In this document: positions 1 to 7,107 of the stretch, piece after piece
How the letters are laid out: each line of letters starts with the position of its first letter
How positions within the stretch are numbered: the stretch's first letter is position 1
From: Fidelibacterota bacterium UBA2980
GTDB taxonomy: Bacteria > Fidelibacterota > Marinisomatia > Marinisomatales > Marinisomataceae
NCBI GenBank assembly: GCA_002348725.1
Contig: DEAO01000035.1
Span: 3,989 to 20,422 of the forward strand
Length of the DNA: 16,434 nucleotides
Direction: 5' to 3'
Position numbers and translations under genes: made by a program
Notes under the pieces: model-generated
Database searches by the model: none
What the model saw: the letters and a program-made list of their open reading frames with translations, nothing else
Told to the model about the DNA's origin: nothing

Positions 1-185
1 TAAATAAGGGAATAGATTATAATGAGGCGGGAAAAATAATTAATTTGTCTAAAGAATATTTCGAAGTGACATGTTCGCATGGTTCTTTAAAAATATATGA
101 GATTCAGATTGAAGGAAAAAAAAGAATGTCTTCAAAAGACTTTATAATGGGATTTCAAACGCTAGAAGGGGTATGCCTTGGTTAA
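1..185 (+). CDS. fmt: Methionyl-tRNA formyltransferase, C-terminal end (partial)
   Basis: Only the last 61 codons are present; the gene enters from the left edge and stops with TAA at 183-185. The reading frame (codons from base 3) gives a segment like the OB-fold-like C-terminal domain of Fmt. It contains an EAGKII-like strand, then CSHGSLKIYEIQIEGKKRMS (cf. the family pattern of a G-x-L-x-[LI]-x-x-[LI]-Q-x-x-G-[KR]-[KR] strand and turn), then DFIMGFQ before the end. Fmt formylates Met-tRNAfMet in the cytosol, and this domain helps hold the tRNA. The catalytic formyl-transfer domain lies outside the window. It overlaps the next gene by 8 bases, which suggests co-transcription. The identification rests on the C-terminal motif alone but is quite characteristic, and the position before a PASTA gene agrees with what is common in related FCB genomes. 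Confidence 0.82.
   Translation, partial: NKGIDYNEAGKIINLSKEYFEVTCSHGSLKIYEIQIEGKKRMSSKDFIMGFQTLEGVCLG
166..171 (+). promoter_or_regulatory. Ribosome binding site for the PASTA gene
   Basis: AAGGGG lies 6 bases before the TTG at 178 and inside the end of fmt. It is a good Shine-Dalgarno match and supports TTG as the real start of the downstream gene. No ATG exists at a suitable distance in that frame. Confidence 0.55.
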
Positions 186-897
186 AATAGCAAAAGAAAT
201 TGGAATTTTCTTATCCACTGGATTATTGTTGGTTTTGCTTTTCAATTATCTGGTAATGCCTCTTTATATCAATGAAAGAAATACTGTTTTTACTCCGAAT
301 TTAGAAGGGCTTGATATCGATACAGCACAATCTCTTTCAAAATCAGAAGGGATAGAAGTCGTTGTTGTTGATACTATTTTTACTAATGATATTAATCCAG
401 ATATTATTCTTGAACAGTTCCCTGCAGCAGGCAAAGAAGTTAAGGCAGGTAGAGCTATTAAAACAAAGATCACTTCTATGAATAAAAAAGTTCTTGTTCC
501 TGAATTATTAGGTAAAACTTTAAGAGCTTCTGAGATTGAATTAAATCAAATTGGAATAGCAGTTGATTCAGTTTACTACTCTTTCAACCCGAATTATCCA
601 AAAGGAATTATATCATGGCAATCTCCTGCTCCGTTAGACAGTATAAGAAAAGGATTTGGAGTGAGATTAGAAGTCAGTAGAGGGTTAGCTCCAAATGACT
701 TTGTTCCTGTGCCAAATTTAATTGGATTATTTTACAATGAAGCATTAGAAAGGATTGACAGTTCAAACTTGAAAAAAGGTTCAATCAAATTTGTTGATTA
801 TGAAAAGTCTGTTCCTAATATTGTTTTAAATCAGAGCCCAAAAGAGGGAACAAAAATATCTCAGAACAGCAAAATAAACTTGGTGATTAGTAAATAA
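178..897 (+). CDS. Membrane-anchored protein with three PASTA domains
   Basis: This 239-residue protein starts at TTG, overlapping fmt by 8 bases. After a short lysine-containing N-terminus there is one hydrophobic segment (about residues 9-30), then three tandem PASTA-like repeats at about 37-100, 104-169 and 175-239. Each repeat opens with a V-P-x-L/N-x-G-type strand (VPELLGKTL, VPNLIGLFY) and contains a Q-x-P-x-x-G turn (EQFPAAGKEV, QSPKEGTKI). PASTA domains outside this group commonly bind peptidoglycan or muropeptides and are attached to PknB-type kinases or penicillin-binding proteins. No kinase or transpeptidase domain is present here, so this is a stand-alone anchored form, probably exposed in the periplasm. 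It sits between fmt and a lipoprotein gene and shares one base with the latter. The domain call is strong; the cellular role is inference. Confidence 0.85.
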   Translation: MVKIAKEIGIFLSTGLLLVLLFNYLVMPLYINERNTVFTPNLEGLDIDTAQSLSKSEGIEVVVVDTIFTNDINPDIILEQFPAAGKEVKAGRAIKTKITSMNKKVLVPELLGKTLRASEIELNQIGIAVDSVYYSFNPNYPKGIISWQSPAPLDSIRKGFGVRLEVSRGLAPNDFVPVPNLIGLFYNEALERIDSSNLKKGSIKFVDYEKSVPNIVLNQSPKEGTKISQNSKINLVISK

Positions 898-1886
898 TGT
901 ATTTTCGAAATATAAAACTTCTTTTGTTTATCAGTTTTGTTTTGATATCTTGTTCAAACAAAGAACAAAATAATATTTTTGATGAAACCTCTTTTTCCTA
1001 TAATCTTGATTTCAATAATTATGATATAATCAATGGTGATTCACTTTCTTATCAGCTCTCTATAGATATTTTAGATCCAACAATTAAGACTATTGATATG
1101 TCTATATACAGTAATTCAGAAATTTATGATAATCTTTCAATCGTTAATATTGATTCTAATCAGATGTTTAATGGAAAAATTGCTTTAATGAATAATAAAT
1201 CTTTTTCTGTATCTTTTTCTAATAATAGGAACACTATTATAAATCTTGATTACGTAATCCCTGAAAAAAGAGATATAAACACTACCTTGTTTTTTAACAA
1301 TGAATCTAACTTTAAAAGACATTCATTTTTATTTGAAAAAGATTTTATTAATACAGATAGATTTTTATATGATGAGTTTAAGAAATATAGTTTTTCAGAT
1401 AGAGAAGTTATTGTTTTGTGTGATATTGATAATTTATCCAACCAATCAATTGTAGATATACAGAGATTTTTACTAAATGGTGGATTCCTTGTGGTTTTTC
1501 TTTCCCAAAACTCTGAAAAAAATAAGGATTTAATATATAGTTTAGGATATCCAGAAGTGAAAGCGATTCGAGGATCTGCTCGTAATCAATTTTTCCCTAT
1601 TGGAGACGTAGATTTTGTAAGTAAAGATTTTTCAGGCACTAATGCTATATTTAGTCAGTCAAAGATTTATCGATATATTGAATTAAGTCAAAATGAAAGA
1701 CAGTATTCTAAGATTTCTTTTTCTAATAATGATCCATTATTAATTCAAAAAGACATTTTAGATGGAAAAGCATTTTTTATCACAACCAAATTAGATAAAA
1801 GTTGGTCTAATGATGATTTTAATTCAGCTCTTTCCGACATTATAGATAGAATATTCTTCCAAAGAATGATTTCGAATGCATACTAA
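897..1886 (+). CDS. Lipoprotein of unknown function, BatA-like C-terminal region
   Basis: I do not recognise this 329-residue protein as a named family member. It begins with a type II signal peptide: positively charged start, hydrophobic core at about residues 7-17, and lipobox LISC with the lipidated cysteine at residue 19. The mature part begins with a polar, asparagine-rich stretch. Residues about 160-320 resemble the glutamine-amidotransferase-like C-terminal part of BatA/aerotolerance-type and related FCB envelope proteins: a strand (VIVLCDID), a helix, then LLNGGFLVVFLS and, near the end, a 'pLL..k.i.dGkaffitt..d.sW' pattern. That similarity is by eye only. Its ATG overlaps the PASTA stop codon by one base and its end overlaps hflX by 11 bases, so it is probably translated in the same operon. 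It would be a substrate of the LspA encoded at the other end of the window. Confidence 0.75.
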   Translation: MYFRNIKLLLFISFVLISCSNKEQNNIFDETSFSYNLDFNNYDIINGDSLSYQLSIDILDPTIKTIDMSIYSNSEIYDNLSIVNIDSNQMFNGKIALMNNKSFSVSFSNNRNTIINLDYVIPEKRDINTTLFFNNESNFKRHSFLFEKDFINTDRFLYDEFKKYSFSDREVIVLCDIDNLSNQSIVDIQRFLLNGGFLVVFLSQNSEKNKDLIYSLGYPEVKAIRGSARNQFFPIGDVDFVSKDFSGTNAIFSQSKIYRYIELSQNERQYSKISFSNNDPLLIQKDILDGKAFFITTKLDKSWSNDDFNSALSDIIDRIFFQRMISNAY

Positions 1887-2997
1887 AAAAGAAAAAGCTT
1901 TATTAGTAGCTCCAAGAACTTGGAATAGTGGTAAAAATTACAATTATAGTATTGAAGAACTTTCTTTATTAGTTGATACTCTTGGATTAGAAGTTTCTGA
2001 TACAATTATTCAAAATATTAAGAAGATTAATTCAGCTTATTTTGTTGGATCTGGAAAAGCAAAACAGATTGTAGAGCAAGCAAAGTTGCTAAATGCAGAT
2101 TATGTAATCTTTGATGAAGATTTAAGTCCAGTACAAACGAAAAACTTTCAAAAATTGAATAAAGATTTACGATTTATAGATCGAAGCGGTGTCATTTTAG
2201 AGATATTTTATAATAATGCGAAATCTAAAGAATCAAAAACTCAGGTTGAATTAGCTAGATTAGAATATCAGTTACCAAGACTTACAAGAATGTGGACACA
2301 CCTTGAAAGACAGATGGGAGGCTTTGGTACAAGAGCTGGAGCTGGGGAAACGCAAATTGAGGTAGATAGAAGAATCTTAAGAAAAAGAATATCTCTTTTG
2401 AAAAAGAAACTTAAAAGCATTGATTCTGAAAGAAGAGTTCAAAGTAAGAAGAGAAAAAATTTCTTTCGCACTTCATTGGTAGGATACACTAATGTTGGTA
2501 AATCTTCTTTGATGAAATGCTTAACAAAAAGCAATGTATTAATTAGAAATCAATTATTTGCAACTTTAGATACAACTGTTAGACGTTTTTTCGTAAGTGA
2601 ATCAAATTATGTTCTTTTAAGCGATACAGTTGGATTTATTAGAAACCTACCAAACAATCTAATAGCCAGTTTTAAGTCTACATTGCAAGAAGTCGTAGAC
2701 TCTAACTTATTGTTAATAGTTTTAGATGCAAATTCTAATGATTTATATAATGAGATCCATACAATAGAAAGTGTATTAACAGAGATTGGTGCGGAAAAAA
2801 TTCCTCACCAATATATTTTTAATAAAATTGATTTAATTGATAATGACAAAATAAAATATCTAAAGAATTCTTTTCCTGATGCTATTATGGTTTCTGCAAC
2901 TAGGTCATTGCAACTATCAAATATAAAGAAACTAATTAAAGCAAATTATGAAGGTTGGTCTACTTCTCTAAAGAATCCATCGCACAAGCAATTGTAG
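1876..2997 (+). CDS. hflX: GTPase HflX
   Basis: This is a 373-residue ribosome-associated GTPase; HflX splits stalled or hibernating 70S ribosomes, particularly under stress. The N-terminal HflX domain is recognisable by AYFVGSGK and DYVIFDEDLSPVQ (about residues 54-87), followed by the conserved QLPRLTRMW segment and the glycine-rich loop G148-E158. The G domain has the P-loop GYTNVGKSS (203-211), switch-I region with TLDTT, DTVGF (G3, 250-254), NKID (G4, 316-319) and SAT (G5, from 340). The glycine-rich loop reads RAGAGETQ where the usual form is RGPGETQ, one residue longer. The protein is somewhat shorter than the roughly 426 residues of E. coli HflX. It starts at ATG inside the end of the lipoprotein gene. 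Its last 38 bases overlap the 3' end of the opposing symporter gene. Confidence 0.95.
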   Translation: MHTKKEKALLVAPRTWNSGKNYNYSIEELSLLVDTLGLEVSDTIIQNIKKINSAYFVGSGKAKQIVEQAKLLNADYVIFDEDLSPVQTKNFQKLNKDLRFIDRSGVILEIFYNNAKSKESKTQVELARLEYQLPRLTRMWTHLERQMGGFGTRAGAGETQIEVDRRILRKRISLLKKKLKSIDSERRVQSKKRKNFFRTSLVGYTNVGKSSLMKCLTKSNVLIRNQLFATLDTTVRRFFVSESNYVLLSDTVGFIRNLPNNLIASFKSTLQEVVDSNLLLIVLDANSNDLYNEIHTIESVLTEIGAEKIPHQYIFNKIDLIDNDKIKYLKNSFPDAIMVSATRSLQLSNIKKLIKANYEGWSTSLKNPSHKQL

Positions 2998-4222
2998 CAT
3001 CTCCTGTTACATTCGTTGTGGTACGTATCATATCTAAGATTCGATCTACTCCAAGAATTAGTGCTATTCCTTCGCTTGGAACATTAATTGCTTCCAAAAT
3101 GATAACTAACATTATAATTCCAGCTCCTGGTACAGCAGCAGTTCCTATTGATGCTAATACAGCAGTTGCTACAATAGTAAATTGATCTGCAAAAGTAAGA
3201 TCCATTCCAACAGCTTGCGCAATAAATACAGCCGCAACTCCTTGATATAATGCTGTTCCATCCATATTAATGGTAGCTCCTAATGGAAGTACAAATGAAG
3301 AGATTTCTTCAGAAACACCAAGATCTTTTTCACAACGTTTCATTGTTACTGGTAAAGTTGCTCCACTAGAACTTGTTGAGAAAGCTACAAGCTGTACAGG
3401 TCCAATAGATTTGAAGAAATGTTTAAGACTTATATTAGTAAAAATTTTAAGAATAGAAATATAAGTGATACTCATATGCATAAATAATCCAGCAATCACA
3501 ACTCCCATATAAAATAATAGGGCTGATAAAATACTGCTTATCTGAGATATATCTCCAGAAACCGAACTGATAGTTTTAGCAATAAGCGCAAACACTCCGT
3601 AAGGAGCAAAATACATTATCATTTCTACTAACTTTATAATTAATTGATTGATTCCTTCAAGAAAATCTAAAACAGGTTTTGAAAATTTTCGATCAATTCC
3701 AATTAAAGAAATACCAAAAATAATTGATATAAATACTACTTGAAGCATGTTGCTATTATTGGAAGCTGCAGAAAAAATATTGCTTGGAACCATATCTACA
3801 AGAGGCTGTAAAGGTCCTCTATTTTTTTGCACAGAATCTGCTGCACTCTTTTTATCTGCAGCTTTTTCTATATATTCATTACTTAAAGTTTCTTGATAGC
3901 TATCAGGAATTGCAGATCCTGGTTCAAGAAGATTAACCAGTATTAAACCTATACTTACTGCAACAGCTGTAGTACCAATATATAGGAGAATTGTTTTCAT
4001 TCCAATACGTGATAATTTTCTAGTATCTGAAAGAGAAGCTACACCTGTGATAAGAGAGGATACTACTAGAGGTACTGCTATTAGTTTTAAAAGATTTAAA
4101 AAAATTGTTCCAAATGGCGAAACAAAGTTTGAAGTAAACTCTGTCCATCCATTGATTGCACTTGCTATACCGTAAACTACGCCAAGAAGCAATCCAATTA
4201 TTATTTTCCAGTGTAATTGCAT
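2960..4222 (-). CDS. Dicarboxylate/amino acid:cation symporter (DAACS family)
   Basis: This 420-residue inner-membrane transporter of the glutamate/aspartate/C4-dicarboxylate family (GltP/GltT/DctA type) should import an acidic amino acid or dicarboxylate with Na+ or H+. Family hallmarks are in order: HP1 serine-rich motif STSSSGATLP (282-291), NMDGT in TM7 (319-323), HP2 motif GTAAVPGAG (360-368), and the TM8 signature D393-R-I-L-D397-M-I-R400-T401-x-x-N404-x-x-x-D408. By eye, spacing matches the GltPh ligand and Na+ residues, including the arginine (R400) that pairs with the substrate side-chain carboxylate, so an acidic substrate is favoured over a neutral one. A hydrophilic loop at about 101-145 is longer than in archaeal homologues, as often in FCB proteins. 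The ATG at 4220-4222 has no visible Shine-Dalgarno. It is transcribed alone, divergent from a second Na+-coupled transporter. Substrate cannot be fixed from sequence. Confidence 0.93.
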   Translation of the reverse strand: MQLHWKIIIGLLLGVVYGIASAINGWTEFTSNFVSPFGTIFLNLLKLIAVPLVVSSLITGVASLSDTRKLSRIGMKTILLYIGTTAVAVSIGLILVNLLEPGSAIPDSYQETLSNEYIEKAADKKSAADSVQKNRGPLQPLVDMVPSNIFSAASNNSNMLQVVFISIIFGISLIGIDRKFSKPVLDFLEGINQLIIKLVEMIMYFAPYGVFALIAKTISSVSGDISQISSILSALLFYMGVVIAGLFMHMSITYISILKIFTNISLKHFFKSIGPVQLVAFSTSSSGATLPVTMKRCEKDLGVSEEISSFVLPLGATINMDGTALYQGVAAVFIAQAVGMDLTFADQFTIVATAVLASIGTAAVPGAGIIMLVIILEAINVPSEGIALILGVDRILDMIRTTTNVTGDATIACAMDSLEK

Positions 4223-4262
4223 TAATTAAGAATAATATATGTATTATGATTAAATTATTTCA
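4223..4262. promoter_or_regulatory. 40 bp divergent promoter region between two transporters
   Basis: This 40 bp, almost pure A+T gap separates two divergently oriented genes and should carry both start signals unless a promoter lies inside a coding region. On the plus strand TATTAT/TATGAT (4242-4250) could be a -10 element for the sodium:solute symporter; on the minus strand TATATT within the same stretch could serve the DAACS gene. No clear -35 boxes, operator palindrome or ribosome binding site is visible. The function is inferred from gene orientation. Confidence 0.3.
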
Positions 4263-5654
4263 ATGATTTATTATCTTATCATTGGAATTTATTTAATTGG
4301 TTTATTGCTAATAGGTTTTAGCAAGTCAGATTCAATTAAAAATCAAGAAGACTTTTCTGTCGCAGGAAGATCTTTGTCGCCGTGGATTCTTGTTGGTACA
4401 ATGGCGGCAACATGGATGGGAACAGGATCTGTGCTAGGGAATGCAGGAAAAACTTTTGAAATAGGTGCAGCAGGCTTTCTCTTGCCTATAGGTGGAATGT
4501 TAGGTGTCTTAGCGTTAACAAAAATAGCTGGAAAAGCTAGAGCTTCAGAAAAATTAACTGTACCAGAGATTATTGGATCACGATTTGGCGATACAGCAAT
4601 GATACTTTCCGTTATTGCACTTCTTGCTGCTTATTTGGTAATTGTGAGTTATCAGTTTAATGCTGGCGGTGCAGTAATATACACTATATTTCATGATAAT
4701 TTGGGGACAGGATTAACTTTAGATCAGTCAACTATAATAGCAGCACTGTTTATTGTTGCGTACACTGTTTTAGCAGGTTTATTAAGTGTTGCTTATACAG
4801 ATGTTGCAAATGGAATACTGATGATTACATGTTTTGTTATTGCTCTACCAATTCTTTTCTTTCAAGCAGGTGGATTTGATGGGATGTCTGCTAGTTTTAC
4901 AGCTAAAGGCATGACAGATAATATGTCTATGTTTGGAGTGTTGTCATTTCGAGAAGTTATCAATTTTACTTTGCCATCTTTCTTATTAATTCTTGGTGAT
5001 GCAAATATGTATCAAAGATTTTTTGCGAGCGATTCAGTAGAATCTGCAAAAAAAGCAACGTATCTATTATTTTTTGCCGTTGTTATTCTAGAATCTTTAA
5101 TAGTCGCCAATGCTTGGATTAGTTCTAGCATGATTACAGACATAGAAAAAGAATCGCATGTATTGATCTATGCAGCTTATAACTTCTTACCGCCACTCAT
5201 TGGGGCATTAATGCTTGCAACAATAATAGGTATTATTGTTTCTACTGCTGATTCATTTCTTCTTGTTCCAACCACTATTTTAATTAATGATATTTACCTA
5301 AAATATTCAAATCGTAAGTATTCTGATAAGACAATCGTAACACTTAGCAGATTATTAGTATTATTGTTAGGATTTTTCTCATATTGGGTGTCAAGAATGT
5401 TTGCTGCAGATACAACAATTTTTGAAAAAGCATTATATGCATTCACAATTTATGGTACAGCAATCACTCCAACATTGTTGGCAGCATTTTTCTGGGATAA
5501 AGCAACGAAGTATGGTGCTATATGTTCAATTTTATCAGGAATAATTGCAACTGTTTATTTTGGAAACCAATGGAGTCTTGATGAAGCTGTTATTCCAGCA
5601 TTGGCTATCTCATCTGTTGCATTGGTCTTGATAAGTCTTTTACGAAAGGAATAA
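4263..5654 (+). CDS. Sodium:solute symporter (SSS family)
   Basis: This 463-residue multi-pass inner-membrane protein belongs to the SSS family (PutP/PanF/SGLT type, LeuT fold), which couples solute uptake to Na+. Signs are the N-terminal EDFSVAGRSLSPW segment, the family signature AYTVLAGLLS followed by VAYTDVANG (about 166-184), GDANMYQRFFASDSVESAKKA (from 245; cf. the usual 'P..iqR.f.ak....A' region), and STADSFLL (327-334), the segment that forms the conserved Na2 site in this fold. About 12-13 hydrophobic segments can be counted. The ATG at 4263 lacks an obvious Shine-Dalgarno. The substrate cannot be read from the sequence; a nucleoside, vitamin, sugar or organic acid are all possible, and the family is notoriously mixed. 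The end lies only 4 bases from the stop codon of the opposing acetyltransferase gene, with no terminator between. Confidence 0.93.
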   Translation: MIYYLIIGIYLIGLLLIGFSKSDSIKNQEDFSVAGRSLSPWILVGTMAATWMGTGSVLGNAGKTFEIGAAGFLLPIGGMLGVLALTKIAGKARASEKLTVPEIIGSRFGDTAMILSVIALLAAYLVIVSYQFNAGGAVIYTIFHDNLGTGLTLDQSTIIAALFIVAYTVLAGLLSVAYTDVANGILMITCFVIALPILFFQAGGFDGMSASFTAKGMTDNMSMFGVLSFREVINFTLPSFLLILGDANMYQRFFASDSVESAKKATYLLFFAVVILESLIVANAWISSSMITDIEKESHVLIYAAYNFLPPLIGALMLATIIGIIVSTADSFLLVPTTILINDIYLKYSNRKYSDKTIVTLSRLLVLLLGFFSYWVSRMFAADTTIFEKALYAFTIYGTAITPTLLAAFFWDKATKYGAICSILSGIIATVYFGNQWSLDEAVIPALAISSVALVLISLLRKE

Positions 5655-5658
5655 ATTT

Positions 5659-6264
5659 CTAGATTGTAATTTCTACTGGAGGACTATATGGAGATGGATC
5701 TTTTAATTCATTTTCAAGAGATCTTCTATAATATTCAAATGGCATTCCAGTTCCTTGCCAATCTTTGATATGGTTAATTATTTCAATGTTATTGTCAAAT
5801 CTATTGGCGATACCTTCACGAACATGACCAGTAACATATTTGATATGATCTCTTTTCTTCGCCCAGCTTATATACACTCTTTTTAACATCTTTGCATAAC
5901 CATTTGATTTGTATTTTTCCATAATAACAAAAGCATATGTATATAAAGTATTTCCTTTGCCAAAATTTTCATCAGTAATAGTCCATTTTTCTTCTCTAAG
6001 TTCTTCGAGTGGAATTCCAATGATATATGCAATAATTTCACCTTGATATTTTGCTATAAATGGTAAACATTTTTCAGCGTCAAAATATTTTTCAATGGTA
6101 TTTTTTGTTAATACAGCTTGTTTACCATATTCTTTTGCAAGATGCAAAGAAATATTAATCAAAGGAGAATAGTCTTCTCTGCCTAGTTTTTCAACAAGTT
6201 CAATTTGAAATACATTTGTTGATGCAATAATTTTTGTTTGAGATTCTTCTATAAAATTTTCCAC
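5659..6264 (-). CDS. GNAT-type N-acetyltransferase, substrate unknown
   Basis: This 201-residue cytosolic protein probably belongs to the GNAT acetyl-CoA-dependent acyltransferase superfamily. The strand FIAKYQGEIIAYIIG (69-83) is typical of the central sheet. YTYAFVIMEKYKSNGYAKML (108-127) matches motif A, with KSNGYA in place of the (Q/R)xxGx(G/A) pyrophosphate loop, followed by a helix and a strand (YVTGHV). The C-terminal part (GMPFEYYRRSL) has the aromatic-rich end often seen in these enzymes. The start is GTG (6262-6264); an in-frame stop lies just 15 bases upstream and the next methionine is deep inside motif A, so GTG is the only sensible start. It is a single-gene unit, divergent from pyrF. 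No neighbour suggests its substrate. The pyrophosphate loop is slightly degenerate, so another acyl-CoA-binding role is possible. Confidence 0.72.
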   Translation of the reverse strand: MENFIEESQTKIIASTNVFQIELVEKLGREDYSPLINISLHLAKEYGKQAVLTKNTIEKYFDAEKCLPFIAKYQGEIIAYIIGIPLEELREEKWTITDENFGKGNTLYTYAFVIMEKYKSNGYAKMLKRVYISWAKKRDHIKYVTGHVREGIANRFDNNIEIINHIKDWQGTGMPFEYYRRSLENELKDPSPYSPPVEITI

Positions 6265-6307
6265 TTTGATGGAAAATTAAAAACATTTAAATCTAGTATG
6301 AAGCCAT

Positions 6308-6336
6308 TTGTTTCATCGTGCTAATTAAACTAAATT
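6308..6336 (+). promoter_or_regulatory. Candidate sigma-70-type promoter for the pyrF operon
   Basis: TTGTTT (6308-6313) and TAAATT (6331-6336) are separated by 17 bases in the 78 bp gap between the divergent acetyltransferase gene and pyrF. If real, transcription would begin very close to the pyrF ATG at 6343, giving a nearly leaderless message; no Shine-Dalgarno is visible before that ATG. The match is modest in such AT-rich DNA. The rest of the gap (6265-6342) shows no attenuator hairpin or PyrR-type site. Confidence 0.25.
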
Positions 6337-6342
6337 CCACTG

Positions 6343-7107
6343 ATGTTATCCTTTAAGAATAAACTGAAAAAATCAATTGAAGATAAAAGTTCTAATTTAT
6401 GTGTAGGAATTGACATTGATAAAAATCATTTTTCATCTGATGTTAAATTACAAGATCTTAAAGAGTATTCACTAAAAGTTGTTGATTCTACCAGAGAATT
6501 TGCTGCTGCTTATAAACCAAATTTAGCTTTTTTTGAAGAGTGGGGATCTGAAGGATTAGTTTGGTTGGAAGAATTAATACAAGAAATTGGAAATGAACAC
6601 ATCATTATTGCAGATGCTAAAAGAGGAGATATTGGTAATTCTGCAAAACATTATGCTAATGCATTCTTTAACCATTTTAATTGTGATGCTATTACCGTTA
6701 ATCCATACATGGGAGCTGATTCAATTGAACCATTTTGCTCTAATCCTGAAAAAGGAGTTTATGTTCTTTGTGTAACTTCAAATCCTTCTGCATCAAAGAT
6801 TCAAGATGATTCATTTAAAAATGTGATTGATTTAACAAATAATACAAATCAAAATAAAAATGTTGGTTTAGTAGTTGGAGCTACAAAAATGGAAAAAATG
6901 GAAGAAGTTCGAGCATTAAGCAAACTACCTTTTTTGATTCCAGGCATTGGCGCTCAAGGAGGAGATTTAGAAAATACCATTAAAATTAATGAGCAATTTA
7001 TTGAATCAACTTTAATTAATGTATCAAGATCTATAATTTTTGCAGATGATATTTCTGCTGCAGCAAGAGAATTTTTGGAAAAAATGAGAGGTTGTGTTGA
7101 AGGATAA
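6343..7107 (+). CDS. pyrF: Orotidine 5'-phosphate decarboxylase
   Basis: This 254-residue enzyme catalyses the last step of UMP synthesis, decarboxylating OMP in the cytosol. The (beta/alpha)8 fold residues are visible: D24 in VGIDID, K58 in AAYKPNLAFFE, and the catalytic D-x-K-x-x-D cluster in DAKRGDIG (D91, K93, D96). The phosphate-binding loop region PGIGAQGGD and a late SRSIIFADD segment follow. The sequence style (YKPNLAFFE, IIADAKRGDIGNSAKHYA, VNPYMGADSIEPF) is that of the longer 'type 2' bacterial PyrF group rather than the short E. coli type. It is the first gene of a tight cluster; pyrE starts 14 bases before its stop, so the two steps orotate to OMP to UMP are encoded together. Confidence 0.96.
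   Translation: MLSFKNKLKKSIEDKSSNLCVGIDIDKNHFSSDVKLQDLKEYSLKVVDSTREFAAAYKPNLAFFEEWGSEGLVWLEELIQEIGNEHIIIADAKRGDIGNSAKHYANAFFNHFNCDAITVNPYMGADSIEPFCSNPEKGVYVLCVTSNPSASKIQDDSFKNVIDLTNNTNQNKNVGLVVGATKMEKMEEVRALSKLPFLIPGIGAQGGDLENTIKINEQFIESTLINVSRSIIFADDISAAAREFLEKMRGCVEG
7086..7091 (+). promoter_or_regulatory. Ribosome binding site for pyrE
   Basis: GAGAGG lies inside the end of pyrF. It is 2 bases from the GTG at 7094 and 5 bases from the next codon, TTG at 7097, in the same frame. The spacing favours initiation at the TTG, which would shorten PyrE by one residue. The gene is given here with the longer GTG start. Confidence 0.45.

Noticed and set aside
2955..3185. A 76-codon plus-strand open frame opposite the symporter gene
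   Set aside because: It lies antisense to the well-conserved TM8/HP2 part of the DAACS symporter; its hydrophobic composition mirrors that gene and it matches no family.
6265..6342. PyrR-type attenuator or riboswitch before pyrF
   Set aside because: No hairpin pair or conserved loop can be drawn in these 78 bases; only a weak promoter candidate.
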